A DNA stretch of 64,000 bases from contig OZ240251.1 of NCBI GenBank assembly GCA_965198285.1, forward strand, positions 1-64,000, given 5' to 3'. The notes beneath the pieces are model-generated. The model was given only the letters and a program-made list of their open reading frames with translations. It ran no database searches and was not told the DNA's origin. How positions within the stretch are numbered: position 1 is the stretch's first letter; every line of letters begins with the position of its first letter. The stretch comes from UBA11872 sp965198285. GTDB taxonomy: Bacteria; Chloroflexota; UBA11872. Shown here piece by piece: positions 16,605 to 25,150 of this stretch. The position numbers and the translations under genes are program-made.

Positions 16605-18563
16605 TTAGACGGTGCCTTCGGCGGGGCGGGGCTTGGGCCTGGACGGGAGCTTGAGGTCCGGTGCCTCCGCGGCTTCCCCCTCCAGCGGCTCGGACTCGGG
16701 CAGCGGCTCGGGCACGTCCGACAGGGTAGCGGGGGCCCGACCCTGGTGCTGGTCGATGAGCAGCGTGAACTCTTCGGCGTCCAGCGTTTCCATCTCGATC
16801 AGGCGCTCGGCCAGTTTGTCCAGGAGGTCCTGGTGGCGCAAGAGGATGTCCATCGCTCGGCGGTGGGCGTCATCAAGCAGGTGGGAAACTTCGTTGTCGA
16901 TTTCCTCGGCAACCCGCTCGCTGTAGTTACGCTGCTCGGCGATATCGCGGCCCAGGAACACCAGTTCCTCGCGGCGGCCAAAGGCCCGGGGGCCCAACTT
17001 GGGCGACATACCGTATTGGGTGACCATGCGGCGGGAAGTCTCGGTGGCCTGCTGAATGTCGTTGCTGGGGCCAGTGGACATTTCGCCGAAGACCAAAACC
17101 TCAGCCGCGTGCCCGCCCATGATCATGGCCAGCATGTCCTCAAAGAACGACTTTGTGTAGAGGTGGCGGTCTTCTGGTGGTTGCAAGCGCGTGTACCCGC
17201 CCATCTGCCCACGCGGGAGGATGGTGACCTTGTAGACCGGGTCCGAGCGCTTGAGCATATGCGCCACGAGGGCGTGGCCGATCTCGTGATAGGCAGTCAC
17301 GCGCTTCTCCTGCGCGCTCATCACGCGGCTCGTGCGCTGGGGGCCGGCGATCAGCCGGTCGATGGCCTCCTCGATCTCGAACATGCCCACCGTGGAGCGG
17401 TTGCGCCGGGCGGCCAGGATGGCGGCCTCGTTTAGCAGGTTCTTGAGGTCGGCACCTGAGAAGCCCGGCGTCTGCTTGCCCACGGTCTCCAGATCAACCT
17501 CAGGATCGAGCGGCTTCTCGCGGGCGTGCACTCGCAGAATTGCCTCGCGTCCGCGAATATCCGGCAGGTCCAGCGTCACGCGGCGGTCGAAGCGACCCGG
17601 GCGCAGTAGGGCCGGGTCGAGGACATCGGGGCGGTTCGTGGCCGCGAGCACAATCACCGTCTGCTCGGACTCGAACCCATCCATCTCGACCAGAATCTGG
17701 TTGAGAGTCTGCTCGCGCTCGTCGTGGCTGCCGCCCAGGCCCGCACCGCGCTGGCGGCCGACGGCATCGATCTCATCCACGAACACCAGCGAGGGCGCGC
17801 TCTGCTTGGCTTTCTCGAATAGATCGCGCACGCGCGAGGCGCCCACTCCGACGAACATCTCAACGAACTCCGAGCCGCTGATATTGAAGAACGGCACCCC
17901 GGCCTCGCCGGCGACGGCCTTGGAGAGATAGGTCTTACCGGTGCCCGGCGGGCCGACCAGCAGCACGCCCTTGGGAATCTCGGCCCCGATCTTGGTGAAT
18001 TTTTCGGGATACTTCAGAAACTCGACCACTTCGGCCAGTTCTTGCTTGGCCTCGTCCACCCCTTGCACGTGTTTGAACGTGACCTTGGGTCGGTTGGCGG
18101 TAACCAGTCGCGCGCGGCTGCGGCCGAAGCTGAGCGCCTGCGAGTTGGATCCCTGAGCCTGCCGCATCAGGAAGATAAGCAGCCCGATGAAGACCAGCAG
18201 CGGCAGAACCGAGGTCAGGATGCTGATGATTGTGGGCGCGTTGCTGGGCTCGTCGAACTCGACCGTGACCTGCTCGCCCCCGATGTTGATCCCACGATCG
18301 GCCAGTTCGCGGCCGATCTCAAAGTTTTCGTCGACGACGGCAGTAATCGTTCGCCCGTCCACACTGGCCGTCACGCGCGAAGCGCTCAGGCGGATCTCGG
18401 GACGGCTTCCGCGCTCCGCGGCGGACTGAACGTCGGCAAGCAGCGTGGAGATAGGCACGTTCTGCTCGCGCGGGCTCGGATTGAACATCACGAACAACAC
18501 AACCAGAATCGCCACGGCTAGCACGATGTACATGAAGCCGTTGCGCACGAGTCGGTTGTTCAT
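16605..18563 (-). CDS. ftsH: ATP-dependent zinc metalloprotease FtsH
   Basis: This 652-residue membrane AAA+ protease degrades misfolded and regulatory membrane or cytosolic proteins. Two transmembrane helices (residues about 10-28 and 111-133) bracket the periplasmic domain. The AAA domain shows Walker A GPPGTGKT (204-211), Walker B VFVDEID (260-266) and the second region of homology ATNRPDVLDPALLRPGRFDR (308-327). The protease site is HEIGH (426-430), with Ile where most FtsH have Ala; both His and the catalytic Glu are intact. Length is typical. It follows tilS by 103 bp in the same direction, a common bacterial order. Confidence 0.97.
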   Translation of the reverse strand: MNNRLVRNGFMYIVLAVAILVVLFVMFNPSPREQNVPISTLLADVQSAAERGSRPEIRLSASRVTASVDGRTITAVVDENFEIGRELADRGINIGGEQVTVEFDEPSNAPTIISILTSVLPLLVFIGLLIFLMRQAQGSNSQALSFGRSRARLVTANRPKVTFKHVQGVDEAKQELAEVVEFLKYPEKFTKIGAEIPKGVLLVGPPGTGKTYLSKAVAGEAGVPFFNISGSEFVEMFVGVGASRVRDLFEKAKQSAPSLVFVDEIDAVGRQRGAGLGGSHDEREQTLNQILVEMDGFESEQTVIVLAATNRPDVLDPALLRPGRFDRRVTLDLPDIRGREAILRVHAREKPLDPEVDLETVGKQTPGFSGADLKNLLNEAAILAARRNRSTVGMFEIEEAIDRLIAGPQRTSRVMSAQEKRVTAYHEIGHALVAHMLKRSDPVYKVTILPRGQMGGYTRLQPPEDRHLYTKSFFEDMLAMIMGGHAAEVLVFGEMSTGPSNDIQQATETSRRMVTQYGMSPKLGPRAFGRREELVFLGRDIAEQRNYSERVAEEIDNEVSHLLDDAHRRAMDILLRHQDLLDKLAERLIEMETLDAEEFTLLIDQHQGRAPATLSDVPEPLPESEPLEGEAAEAPDLKLPSRPKPRPAEGTV

Positions 18564-18666
18564 GAAAGGGCAGCCTTTCGTCCCGGGACAGAACGAGAAG
18601 GGCGCTGCGCCGCGTAGAGGTCGGCAATTATATCAGCGGCCCTGCCATGCCTGACCGGAACTTCTG

Positions 18667-20136
18667 CTATGGGTCGAGTGTAGGAACACGCGTCCCGCGT
18701 TCAGTAACGAAACCACCAGGCGCCTTCGCCTGAGGCAGCGGCGTCCACGCAATTTCTATGGTTAGCACTTCAGCAGCGTGCGGTGGCGGGCGGTGCATTG
18801 CGTCAACCGCAACGTCAGGCACACAGGCGGGTTGGTCATTCACTGTGACCACCGGCGTCCCGGCGCGCAGCGCAGCGGGAAGCCGGCGGCGGCGCAGCAG
18901 GCGGGTCAGGTCGTGCGGTCGCCCGTCGACCGCCGACACGATGCGGTCGCCCGCTCGGAGTGCGCGAACGGCCAGCACGGCATCCGGCGCCGGTACAGCG
19001 AGCGCCAGTACTGGACTCGAGCGACACTCCGCCTCTCTGGGCGCCACGCGCCGGAGCTTTAGCCGACCAACCGCCAGATCAACATCCGACGGAACCGCGA
19101 GCCTGACAGGCCTGCGCAATGGCCGGTCGCTGACGCGGTCGGCGTACAGCGCAATCGCGCGGTCCCGCACATAGGCCCAACGCCCGGCGGGTAGTTGAAT
19201 CCAGCGCCCCGCCGAGTTGTCGGCCAACGCGCGTTCCAGCGCTCGCCACAATGACTTTCCGAGCTGTCGGGTCGGCTGACCGTCCCCCCGACGTGCAGCG
19301 TTCAGCACCTCGCGCAGCGGTCCGGAAGCCACGGCACGGCGATCCGGGGCCAGCGGCATCCGCACCCCGCGAGCCGAGCCGACCATTGGCGCGGCTGGCG
19401 GCGGCGCCAGCGCGCCAGCGCGCAGCAGCGCCTTGCGCGCCCCCGGGTAAATATCGTCCAGCAAGGGGATCAACTCATGTCGGACACGGCTGCGGCGAAA
19501 GGCAGATGCGTCGTTGGCCGGATCACGGTGCGTCGGCAGACATCGGACTGCCACGTACGCCTCCACCTGTCGACGCCAGACCGTCAGCAGCGGACGCAGC
19601 GTCCAGCCGTCATCCAGTCGCATTCCTCGAAGGGCATCGGGTCCACCGCCGCGGGCAAGGTTCATCAGAATGGTCTCCACCTGATCGTCGGCCTGATGTC
19701 CCGTAGCCACGCGCGCGGCGCCCAATTTCGCGCCCTCGCGGCGCAGGAAGTCCTGCCGTAGGCGGCGGGCGGCCATTTCCAGGGACTCGCCCCGGTCCGG
19801 CGTGGGCTGTGCGGCCCGCTCGCTTGTGATCGGTACGCCTTTCGTGCGGCAGGCGGCTTCCACGTCCTCGGCCACGGCGGCACTGCCGTCGTGCCAGGCA
19901 TGATCAAAGTGCAAGACGTGGAGCGCCGGCCCCCCGCGCTCGCCGGCCGCAAGCAGCCCGTCCAGCAGCACCATCGAGTCCGGTCCACCCGACACGGCCA
20001 CCACCAGCAGGTCACGCGCAGTCAGCCCGGCGGTGACGACCGCGGCCCGATAGACGGCATCCCGTACCAGGCGCACGGTGCGCGGCGGGATGTCGCGGCT
20101 AGCCGGTGCTTCCGAATCCGCCGCGTGTGGGGGCAT
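18667..20136 (-). CDS. tilS: tRNA(Ile)-lysidine synthetase
   Basis: This 489-residue protein has the N-type ATP pyrophosphatase loop VVAVSGGPDSMVLL (SGGPDS at 49-54) and the following HFDHAWHDGS region. It attaches lysine to C34 of the tRNA-Ile(CAU) precursor, so that it reads AUA. The C-terminal part (RALRAGDRIVSAVDGRPHDLTRLLRRRRLP) matches the TilS C-terminal domain. Its ATG lies inside the 3' end of dut (38-bp overlap), indicating coupled expression. Confidence 0.93.
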   Translation of the reverse strand: MPPHAADSEAPASRDIPPRTVRLVRDAVYRAAVVTAGLTARDLLVVAVSGGPDSMVLLDGLLAAGERGGPALHVLHFDHAWHDGSAAVAEDVEAACRTKGVPITSERAAQPTPDRGESLEMAARRLRQDFLRREGAKLGAARVATGHQADDQVETILMNLARGGGPDALRGMRLDDGWTLRPLLTVWRRQVEAYVAVRCLPTHRDPANDASAFRRSRVRHELIPLLDDIYPGARKALLRAGALAPPPAAPMVGSARGVRMPLAPDRRAVASGPLREVLNAARRGDGQPTRQLGKSLWRALERALADNSAGRWIQLPAGRWAYVRDRAIALYADRVSDRPLRRPVRLAVPSDVDLAVGRLKLRRVAPREAECRSSPVLALAVPAPDAVLAVRALRAGDRIVSAVDGRPHDLTRLLRRRRLPAALRAGTPVVTVNDQPACVPDVAVDAMHRPPPHAAEVLTIEIAWTPLPQAKAPGGFVTERGTRVPTLDP

Positions 20137-20527
20137 CGGGTGTCTCCCGCTCGTCCCAGGTGGCCACCGCGACCGACACGAATACGCCTTGTGCGATCCG
20201 CTCGCCCCGCTCTACGACCACCGGACGGTCCGTCGGATTCCATACATCGATGTGAATCTCGTCTTCAGGCCCGGCAAAGTCCTGATCGACGATGCCGATC
20301 GCATTGGAGAGACGCAGACCCTTGCGACGGGGCGTGCTGCTACGAACCGCCACCAGCAGCATAAACCCGGGCGGGGTCGCCACGATGAGATTGGACGGAA
20401 TCCGGGCCGTCCCGCCGGGCGCGACCTCGGTGGTCACTCGGGTCGTGAAATCAAACCCGACCGAGCCGTCGGTGGCGTACGTGGGCAGCGGCAGCGAGGG
20501 GTCCACGCGGGTGATGGGTACGCGCAT
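20099..20527 (-). CDS. dut: dUTP diphosphatase
   Basis: This 142-residue trimeric dUTPase converts dUTP to dUMP and diphosphate, keeping uracil out of DNA. The five family motifs can be followed: DGSVGFD (with Phe for the usual Tyr), RSSTPRRKG, NAIGIVDQDFAGP (catalytic Asp), GERIAQG, and the C-terminal RGGFGSTG lid. Length and motif spacing are normal. It overlaps tilS and lies 32 bp after the FtsB-like gene, all in one direction. Confidence 0.93.
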   Translation of the reverse strand: MRVPITRVDPSLPLPTYATDGSVGFDFTTRVTTEVAPGGTARIPSNLIVATPPGFMLLVAVRSSTPRRKGLRLSNAIGIVDQDFAGPEDEIHIDVWNPTDRPVVVERGERIAQGVFVSVAVATWDERETPDAPTRGGFGSTG

Positions 20528-20559
20528 AGCGTGGCGAGTCTACGCCGCCCGTGGACTGC

Positions 20560-20982
20560 TCAGCCGCCGGCGAACGCCTCCAGCCAAGCATTCAGGTGGC
20601 CAAACTTCACGGGCGGGAGCGGGTCCGGCGGCGGCGGGTCCACCGGCTCGGGCGTTGGTAATGGCGCGCCGCTCAGGTCGTCCATGATGACGATGGCGCG
20701 GTCGCCAGGATCGACGAGACCCAGATCACGCTTGGCGATTTCGCGTAGCGCCGGCAGCGACCTGGCGTAAGCCAGCCGCTCGCGCAAATCCACGTTGGCC
20801 CGCTCGACACCGTCGATCTGCGTGGTCAGTTCTTCAATGCGCTCGTTGGCGGCCACGTAGGCGGGCGAGCTTGTGGTTTCCCTGACGATCACCGCGACAA
20901 GCGCCAGAACCCCGACCAGGGCCAGGATCTGGCCCAACAGGCGCGCGCGGTCGTTCGCCGGAGAGGCAGCTGGCGTCTGCAT
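20560..20982 (-). CDS. FtsB/DivIC-family septum formation protein
   Basis: This 140-residue protein has one N-terminal transmembrane helix (LLGQILALVGVLALVAVIV), a coiled coil (about residues 42-72, NERIEELTTQIDGVERANVDLRERL), and a short region with REIAKRDLGLVDPGDRAIVI, the characteristic ending of FtsB/DivIC proteins. A Pro-rich tail of about 40 residues is unusual for the family. It would act in the divisome, bridging FtsL and FtsQ-type partners. The ATG shares a base with the glmS stop (TAATG), so translation is coupled. Confidence 0.8.
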   Translation of the reverse strand: MQTPAASPANDRARLLGQILALVGVLALVAVIVRETTSSPAYVAANERIEELTTQIDGVERANVDLRERLAYARSLPALREIAKRDLGLVDPGDRAIVIMDDLSGAPLPTPEPVDPPPPDPLPPVKFGHLNAWLEAFAGG

Positions 20983-22820
20983 TACTCGACGGTAACCGTC
21001 TTGGCGAGGTTGCGCGGCTGGTCCACGTCCAGACCCAGCCAGACCGCAATGTGATAGGCAAAGAGCTGCAGCGGAACCACGCCGACGATGGGCGCGATCA
21101 GCGGCGGCGTGCGGGGCACGGTGACGATCTCCTCGGCGATCCCATTCGCCAAGTCGTCCCCTTCGCTGGCGACCAGAATCACCCGGCCATTGCGCGAGCG
21201 CGTCTGGGCCACGGCATTGAGTGTCTTGGCCCGCAACTCGTCACCCAGCGCCACCGCCACGACCGGGATGTCGGGGGCCACCAGGGCGATCGGTCCGTGC
21301 TTCAGTTCCCCAGCGGCAAACCCTTCGGCGTGGATGTAGGACACCTCTTTGAGTTTCAGCGCGCCTTCCAAGGCAACGGCGTGGGCCAGCCCGCGTCCCA
21401 TGTAGAGGAAGTTGCCCGCGTGGTGATAGCGACGCGCGAGCTCTTCGATCCGCGGTTCGATCTCCAGCGCGCGCGCGACCGCCAGCGGCGCGTGGGCAAT
21501 GTCGGCCAGTCGGCGCGCCAATCGGTCTGGCGGCAGTACGCCGCGTTCCACGCCCAGATGACACGCCAGCAGGTATAGCGCCCCCAGCTGGGAAACGAAG
21601 GTCTTGGTAGCGGCGACGCTGATCTCGGGACCCGCGTGGAGGTGGAACACGGCATCGGCCGTGCGCGTGAGCTCGCTGCCGACCGTGTTGACTACCGCCA
21701 CCACCGGCGCCCCAGCGGCCCGGGCGCGATCCACGGCCAGCAGCACATCGGCCGTAGCGCCCGACTGAGAGATTGCGATTACCAGCGTCCGATCGGAGAG
21801 CGGACCCGGCGCGTAGGCGAACTCAGAGGCAATCTCGGTCGCAGCCGGCACTTGCGCCAATTCCCGAAAGTAGCGGGTGCCAACCATGCCGGCGAAGTTC
21901 GACGACCCGCTGGCTACGATCTCCACCCGCTCGACGGTCTGCGCGTCAACAGGCAGCTGGAAGTCGTGGAGTCGCAGTTCGGCCGGATCCAGCGTGACCC
22001 GCGGGCGGATGGTGTCGGCCAGCGTGTCCGGTTGTTCGTGAATCTCTTTGTGCATGTAGTGCCGGTGACCGGCCTTCGCCGCCGCCACGGGGCCCCAGGG
22101 CACGGAAATCAAGCGGCGGTGACGCGGGCGGTTGTTCAAGTCCTGAAACTCAGCGCCATCACTGCGCAGGGCCACAATCTCGCCGGCCTCAACAACTTGC
22201 AGGTTTCTGGTGTGGCGGACGACCGCCGGCAGGTCGGAGGCCAGAAACGCCTCGGAATTACCGTGGCCAACCACCAGTCCGCCAGCCGACCCTACACGTC
22301 CGCCCACGAGCACGTCTGGCTCGTCAGCTGCCAGCGCAAGAACGGAGTGCGCACCTGCCAGGCGGCGCAGCGTGTGCCCCACCGCGTCGGTCAGGGACGC
22401 CCCAGCGTCGCGCCGGACGCCGATGAGATGCGCGATGACCTCGGTGTCGGTCTCCGAGGCGAAGACGTGGCCGTCCGCCAGCAGCTTGGCGCGCAACTCC
22501 GACACGTTGTCGGTCATGCCGTTGTGGACGATGACCAACCGGCCCGAAGCGTCGGCGTGAGGGTGGGCGTTGGCGTCGGTCACTGCCCCGTGGGTCGCCC
22601 AACGCGTGTGCCCGATACCGATAGCGCCGGACATCAACTGGTTGTCGACCAGCATCGCCAAGTCGTCGATGCGACCGGCCCGACGGCGAACGCTCAGACC
22701 TTCGGATGTGAGGACGGCCAGGCCAGCCGAGTCGTACCCGCGATATTCGAGAGCGCGCAGCCCATCCAAGATGGCCGGGGCAGCTGGCCCGTCGCCTATA
22801 TACCCAACGATGCCGCACAT
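20982..22820 (-). CDS. glmS: Glutamine-fructose-6-phosphate aminotransferase (isomerizing)
   Basis: This 612-residue enzyme makes glucosamine-6-phosphate from fructose-6-phosphate and glutamine, the entry step to peptidoglycan and lipopolysaccharide precursors. The N-terminal nucleophile Cys is in place (MCGIVGYIG), with the glutaminase motifs EYRGYDSAGLA and HTRWATHG. Two SIS sugar-isomerase domains follow (ASGSSNFAGMVGTRYF, AISQSGATADVLLA, GRGLAHAVALEGALKLKEVSY). The C-terminus ends DQPRNLAKTVTVE as expected. I see no glmS ribozyme-like sequence in the 155 bp upstream. Confidence 0.97.
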   Translation of the reverse strand: MCGIVGYIGDGPAAPAILDGLRALEYRGYDSAGLAVLTSEGLSVRRRAGRIDDLAMLVDNQLMSGAIGIGHTRWATHGAVTDANAHPHADASGRLVIVHNGMTDNVSELRAKLLADGHVFASETDTEVIAHLIGVRRDAGASLTDAVGHTLRRLAGAHSVLALAADEPDVLVGGRVGSAGGLVVGHGNSEAFLASDLPAVVRHTRNLQVVEAGEIVALRSDGAEFQDLNNRPRHRRLISVPWGPVAAAKAGHRHYMHKEIHEQPDTLADTIRPRVTLDPAELRLHDFQLPVDAQTVERVEIVASGSSNFAGMVGTRYFRELAQVPAATEIASEFAYAPGPLSDRTLVIAISQSGATADVLLAVDRARAAGAPVVAVVNTVGSELTRTADAVFHLHAGPEISVAATKTFVSQLGALYLLACHLGVERGVLPPDRLARRLADIAHAPLAVARALEIEPRIEELARRYHHAGNFLYMGRGLAHAVALEGALKLKEVSYIHAEGFAAGELKHGPIALVAPDIPVVAVALGDELRAKTLNAVAQTRSRNGRVILVASEGDDLANGIAEEIVTVPRTPPLIAPIVGVVPLQLFAYHIAVWLGLDVDQPRNLAKTVTVE

Positions 22821-22975
22821 GGCGCCGTACTCCGCCCAAACGAAGGACTGAAGGGCCCTAAGACCCGCGGAACCTGCGCCTCCCCGGCCAAGACCATACC
22901 GCCCGTTGTGCTCCGCGGCAACGGGCCGACTTGAGGACCAGCGGTGCTACCGGGCCAGCGGCCGCATGGCCCGAG

Positions 22976-24925
22976 TTAGGCGTCGTAGGGCGATTCGCCG
23001 TTCGACGAGTGGCGGAAGAACCAGTCCAGCGTGCGTGTGATTAGGTCAACCCGATGCGCCGGCTCGGTGATTCGGTGGTATTCGCGCGGGTAGCGCACGA
23101 ACATGGTTGCGACACCGGCGGCCAGCAGACCGGCGTGGAGTTCCAGGCCCTGGGCAATTGGCACGCGCCGATCCTCCGCGCTGTGGACCACCAGCGTGGG
23201 AGTTGTGGCGCCGGCGAGGTGCTGCACGGGCGAACGGTCGCGGATCAGTTCGCGCCGCTCCAGCGGTGAGCCGCCGAATTCCCAGAGCACCCAGCTTGGA
23301 ATGTCGGTCTGGGCAAAAAAGCTCTCCACATTTGTTACCGCGTTGATGGCAACCGCGGCGACGAACTGCCGCGTGTGCCCGACCGCCCAGGCGGTGAGAT
23401 AGCCGCCATAGCTGGTGCCGGTGATATAGGCCGCCGCCGCGTCATGACCGCTGGTCTCGATCCAGGAATCAAGCGCCGCCAGGCAGTCCGCGAAGTCGCC
23501 GCCGCCCAGATCCAGACGATCCGCGAGCAGAAACTCCCGGCCATAGCCGTCGCTACCTCGGAAGTTGGGCGTCACGACGGCGAACCCGTGCCGAATCGCC
23601 GCCTCACTCTCTGGGCGGAACTCCTGGGCGGTTCGACTGTGAGGCCCGCCGTGCGGCCAGAGAATCACGCCTCTGGGCTGCACGCCGGCCGGCGCCAGGG
23701 CCAGACTCTCAACCGAGAAGCCATCGTCCCGACGGATCGTCCAGGTGCGGGCCTGTGCCGAGCTTTCGACGCTGTGGTGTGCGGAGCGCCAGCGTGTACG
23801 CCCATCCGCAGTCAGCAGCTCGATTTCAGGCGCAACCGTGGCCGCCTGAGTGACGCAGGCGATTTCACCGCTGTGGGCATCCACATTGGGTAAGGAGGCG
23901 TGCGGCTGCTCCAGCGCAAGCACCACGGGCGGCCGGTCCTCACGCGCCCGCATGAGGACATTGCGCATGCCATCCTTCACGGCAATGATCCAGGAGCCGT
24001 CGGGCGCCGCCACCGGATGCGCCTCCGTGTCCACGCTTCGGTCAAGTCCGGCGGTGAGCGACCGCCGGTCACCACCTGTGAGGTCGACGGTGGAGAGTTC
24101 CATGTTGACCGCATGGGGTCCCACCATCGGAGCGGCCAGGAATCCGATCCGCTGCCCGTCGCGCGATGGGGCTGGCGTCACCGCGGCGTGCGCACCGGTG
24201 ACCAGCGGACGCTCGGACGACCCGGCGGCATCAGCGCACCAGATCCCGAACGGCTGCGTCAGGTTCGAGACGGCGCCTTCTTCGCGTCCGCTTCGGTTCG
24301 AGACGAACACGACGGTTTCGCCGTCGGGCATCCACGTCCCGGCACCGCTGTGATAGTCATCCGAGGTCAGCGGGCGCGGCGACTCACTTCCGTGGAGGTC
24401 GTGCAGCCAGAGGCGAATGCGCTCGACTTCGCCAAGCCCGTCGCCGTCGTTACGCGGATTGACGGCAGGATCGGGCGGACTCTCGGGTGATGGGTTGTAC
24501 GCGGTGTAGAGCAGCCGGTCGTTTTCGGGCGACCAGGCGAATGTGCGGAAAAACGCATGCATGGCCAGCCGGCCGTGCGGGGCCGGCGTCAGATCGATCT
24601 CCCGTCTCGATCCGTCAAGGCCGACTATGACGATGCGGTCGGCATCGTCGTCGGACTCAACGTAGGCGAGGCGGGCGCCGTCAGGCGACCAGATGACCGG
24701 AGGACTGCTGCCCGAAATGCCGCCGATGAGCTTCTCGGCAACTGGATCCTCGGCATCCAGTATCCAGATCTCGCTGGACGTGGTGTTCGCCCCAACGTCG
24801 GGAACGGCAACCGTGTATGCAAGGCGCCGTCCCTGAGGCGCCCATAGAGGTCGGGTGGCGGTCGGCGCCTCGAAGAGCGCTCGAATTGTGGGGTGATCCA
24901 GCTCCACGGCAGACTCCGCAGCCAC
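22976..24925 (-). CDS. S9-family serine peptidase (prolyl oligopeptidase type)
   Basis: This 649-residue protein has an N-terminal beta-propeller (blades such as PVIWSPDGARLAYV and FAWSPENDRLLYTAY) and a C-terminal alpha/beta-hydrolase domain. The catalytic triad is visible: Ser505 in GTSYGG (503-508), Asp585 in HSAEDRRVP and His617 in YPREYHRI. Such enzymes cleave short peptides, often after Pro or as acylaminoacyl peptidases. No signal peptide is seen, so it is probably cytoplasmic. It ends an operon with a D-aminoacylase and a tiny zinc-ribbon protein, the latter 3 bp upstream. This suggests peptide or D-amino-acid salvage. Confidence 0.92.
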   Translation of the reverse strand: MAAESAVELDHPTIRALFEAPTATRPLWAPQGRRLAYTVAVPDVGANTTSSEIWILDAEDPVAEKLIGGISGSSPPVIWSPDGARLAYVESDDDADRIVIVGLDGSRREIDLTPAPHGRLAMHAFFRTFAWSPENDRLLYTAYNPSPESPPDPAVNPRNDGDGLGEVERIRLWLHDLHGSESPRPLTSDDYHSGAGTWMPDGETVVFVSNRSGREEGAVSNLTQPFGIWCADAAGSSERPLVTGAHAAVTPAPSRDGQRIGFLAAPMVGPHAVNMELSTVDLTGGDRRSLTAGLDRSVDTEAHPVAAPDGSWIIAVKDGMRNVLMRAREDRPPVVLALEQPHASLPNVDAHSGEIACVTQAATVAPEIELLTADGRTRWRSAHHSVESSAQARTWTIRRDDGFSVESLALAPAGVQPRGVILWPHGGPHSRTAQEFRPESEAAIRHGFAVVTPNFRGSDGYGREFLLADRLDLGGGDFADCLAALDSWIETSGHDAAAAYITGTSYGGYLTAWAVGHTRQFVAAVAINAVTNVESFFAQTDIPSWVLWEFGGSPLERRELIRDRSPVQHLAGATTPTLVVHSAEDRRVPIAQGLELHAGLLAAGVATMFVRYPREYHRITEPAHRVDLITRTLDWFFRHSSNGESPYDA

Positions 24926-24928
24926 TAG

Positions 24929-25150
24929 CTAGGGAAAGGCAACGCGCCCAAACCCGAAGCAGCGAGGGCAGCGCGGCGGGCGGCCGCTGGGGCGCGCCGG
25001 CGGCCCGTCGGGATCGATACCCGAACCTGTACACACCGGACAGCGCCGCGAGAGCAAGCGCTGCAACAGCCGCCAAAACAGGCCGGAGATGCGACCGCCG
25101 CCGGTATAGCCCGGCGGCCGCGCCTGCGAGCCGGAGCCAGCAGCGCTCAC
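24929..25150 (-). CDS. Small double-CXXC (zinc-ribbon-like) protein
   Basis: This 73-residue protein has two CXXC knuckles, CPVCTGSG and CPRCFGFG, resembling half of a DnaJ-type zinc finger. It also has a short hydrophobic/basic helix (GLFWRLLQRLLSRR). The GTG start overlaps the D-aminoacylase stop (GTGA), and the gene ends 3 bp before the S9 peptidase, so it is firmly inside this operon. Length and Cys spacing support a real zinc-binding protein; its role is unknown. Confidence 0.65.
   Translation of the reverse strand: MSAAGSGSQARPPGYTGGGRISGLFWRLLQRLLSRRCPVCTGSGIDPDGPPARPSGRPPRCPRCFGFGRVAFP

Noticed and set aside
22821..22975. Possible glmS ribozyme upstream of glmS
   Set aside because: No conserved core could be recognised in the 155-bp gap.
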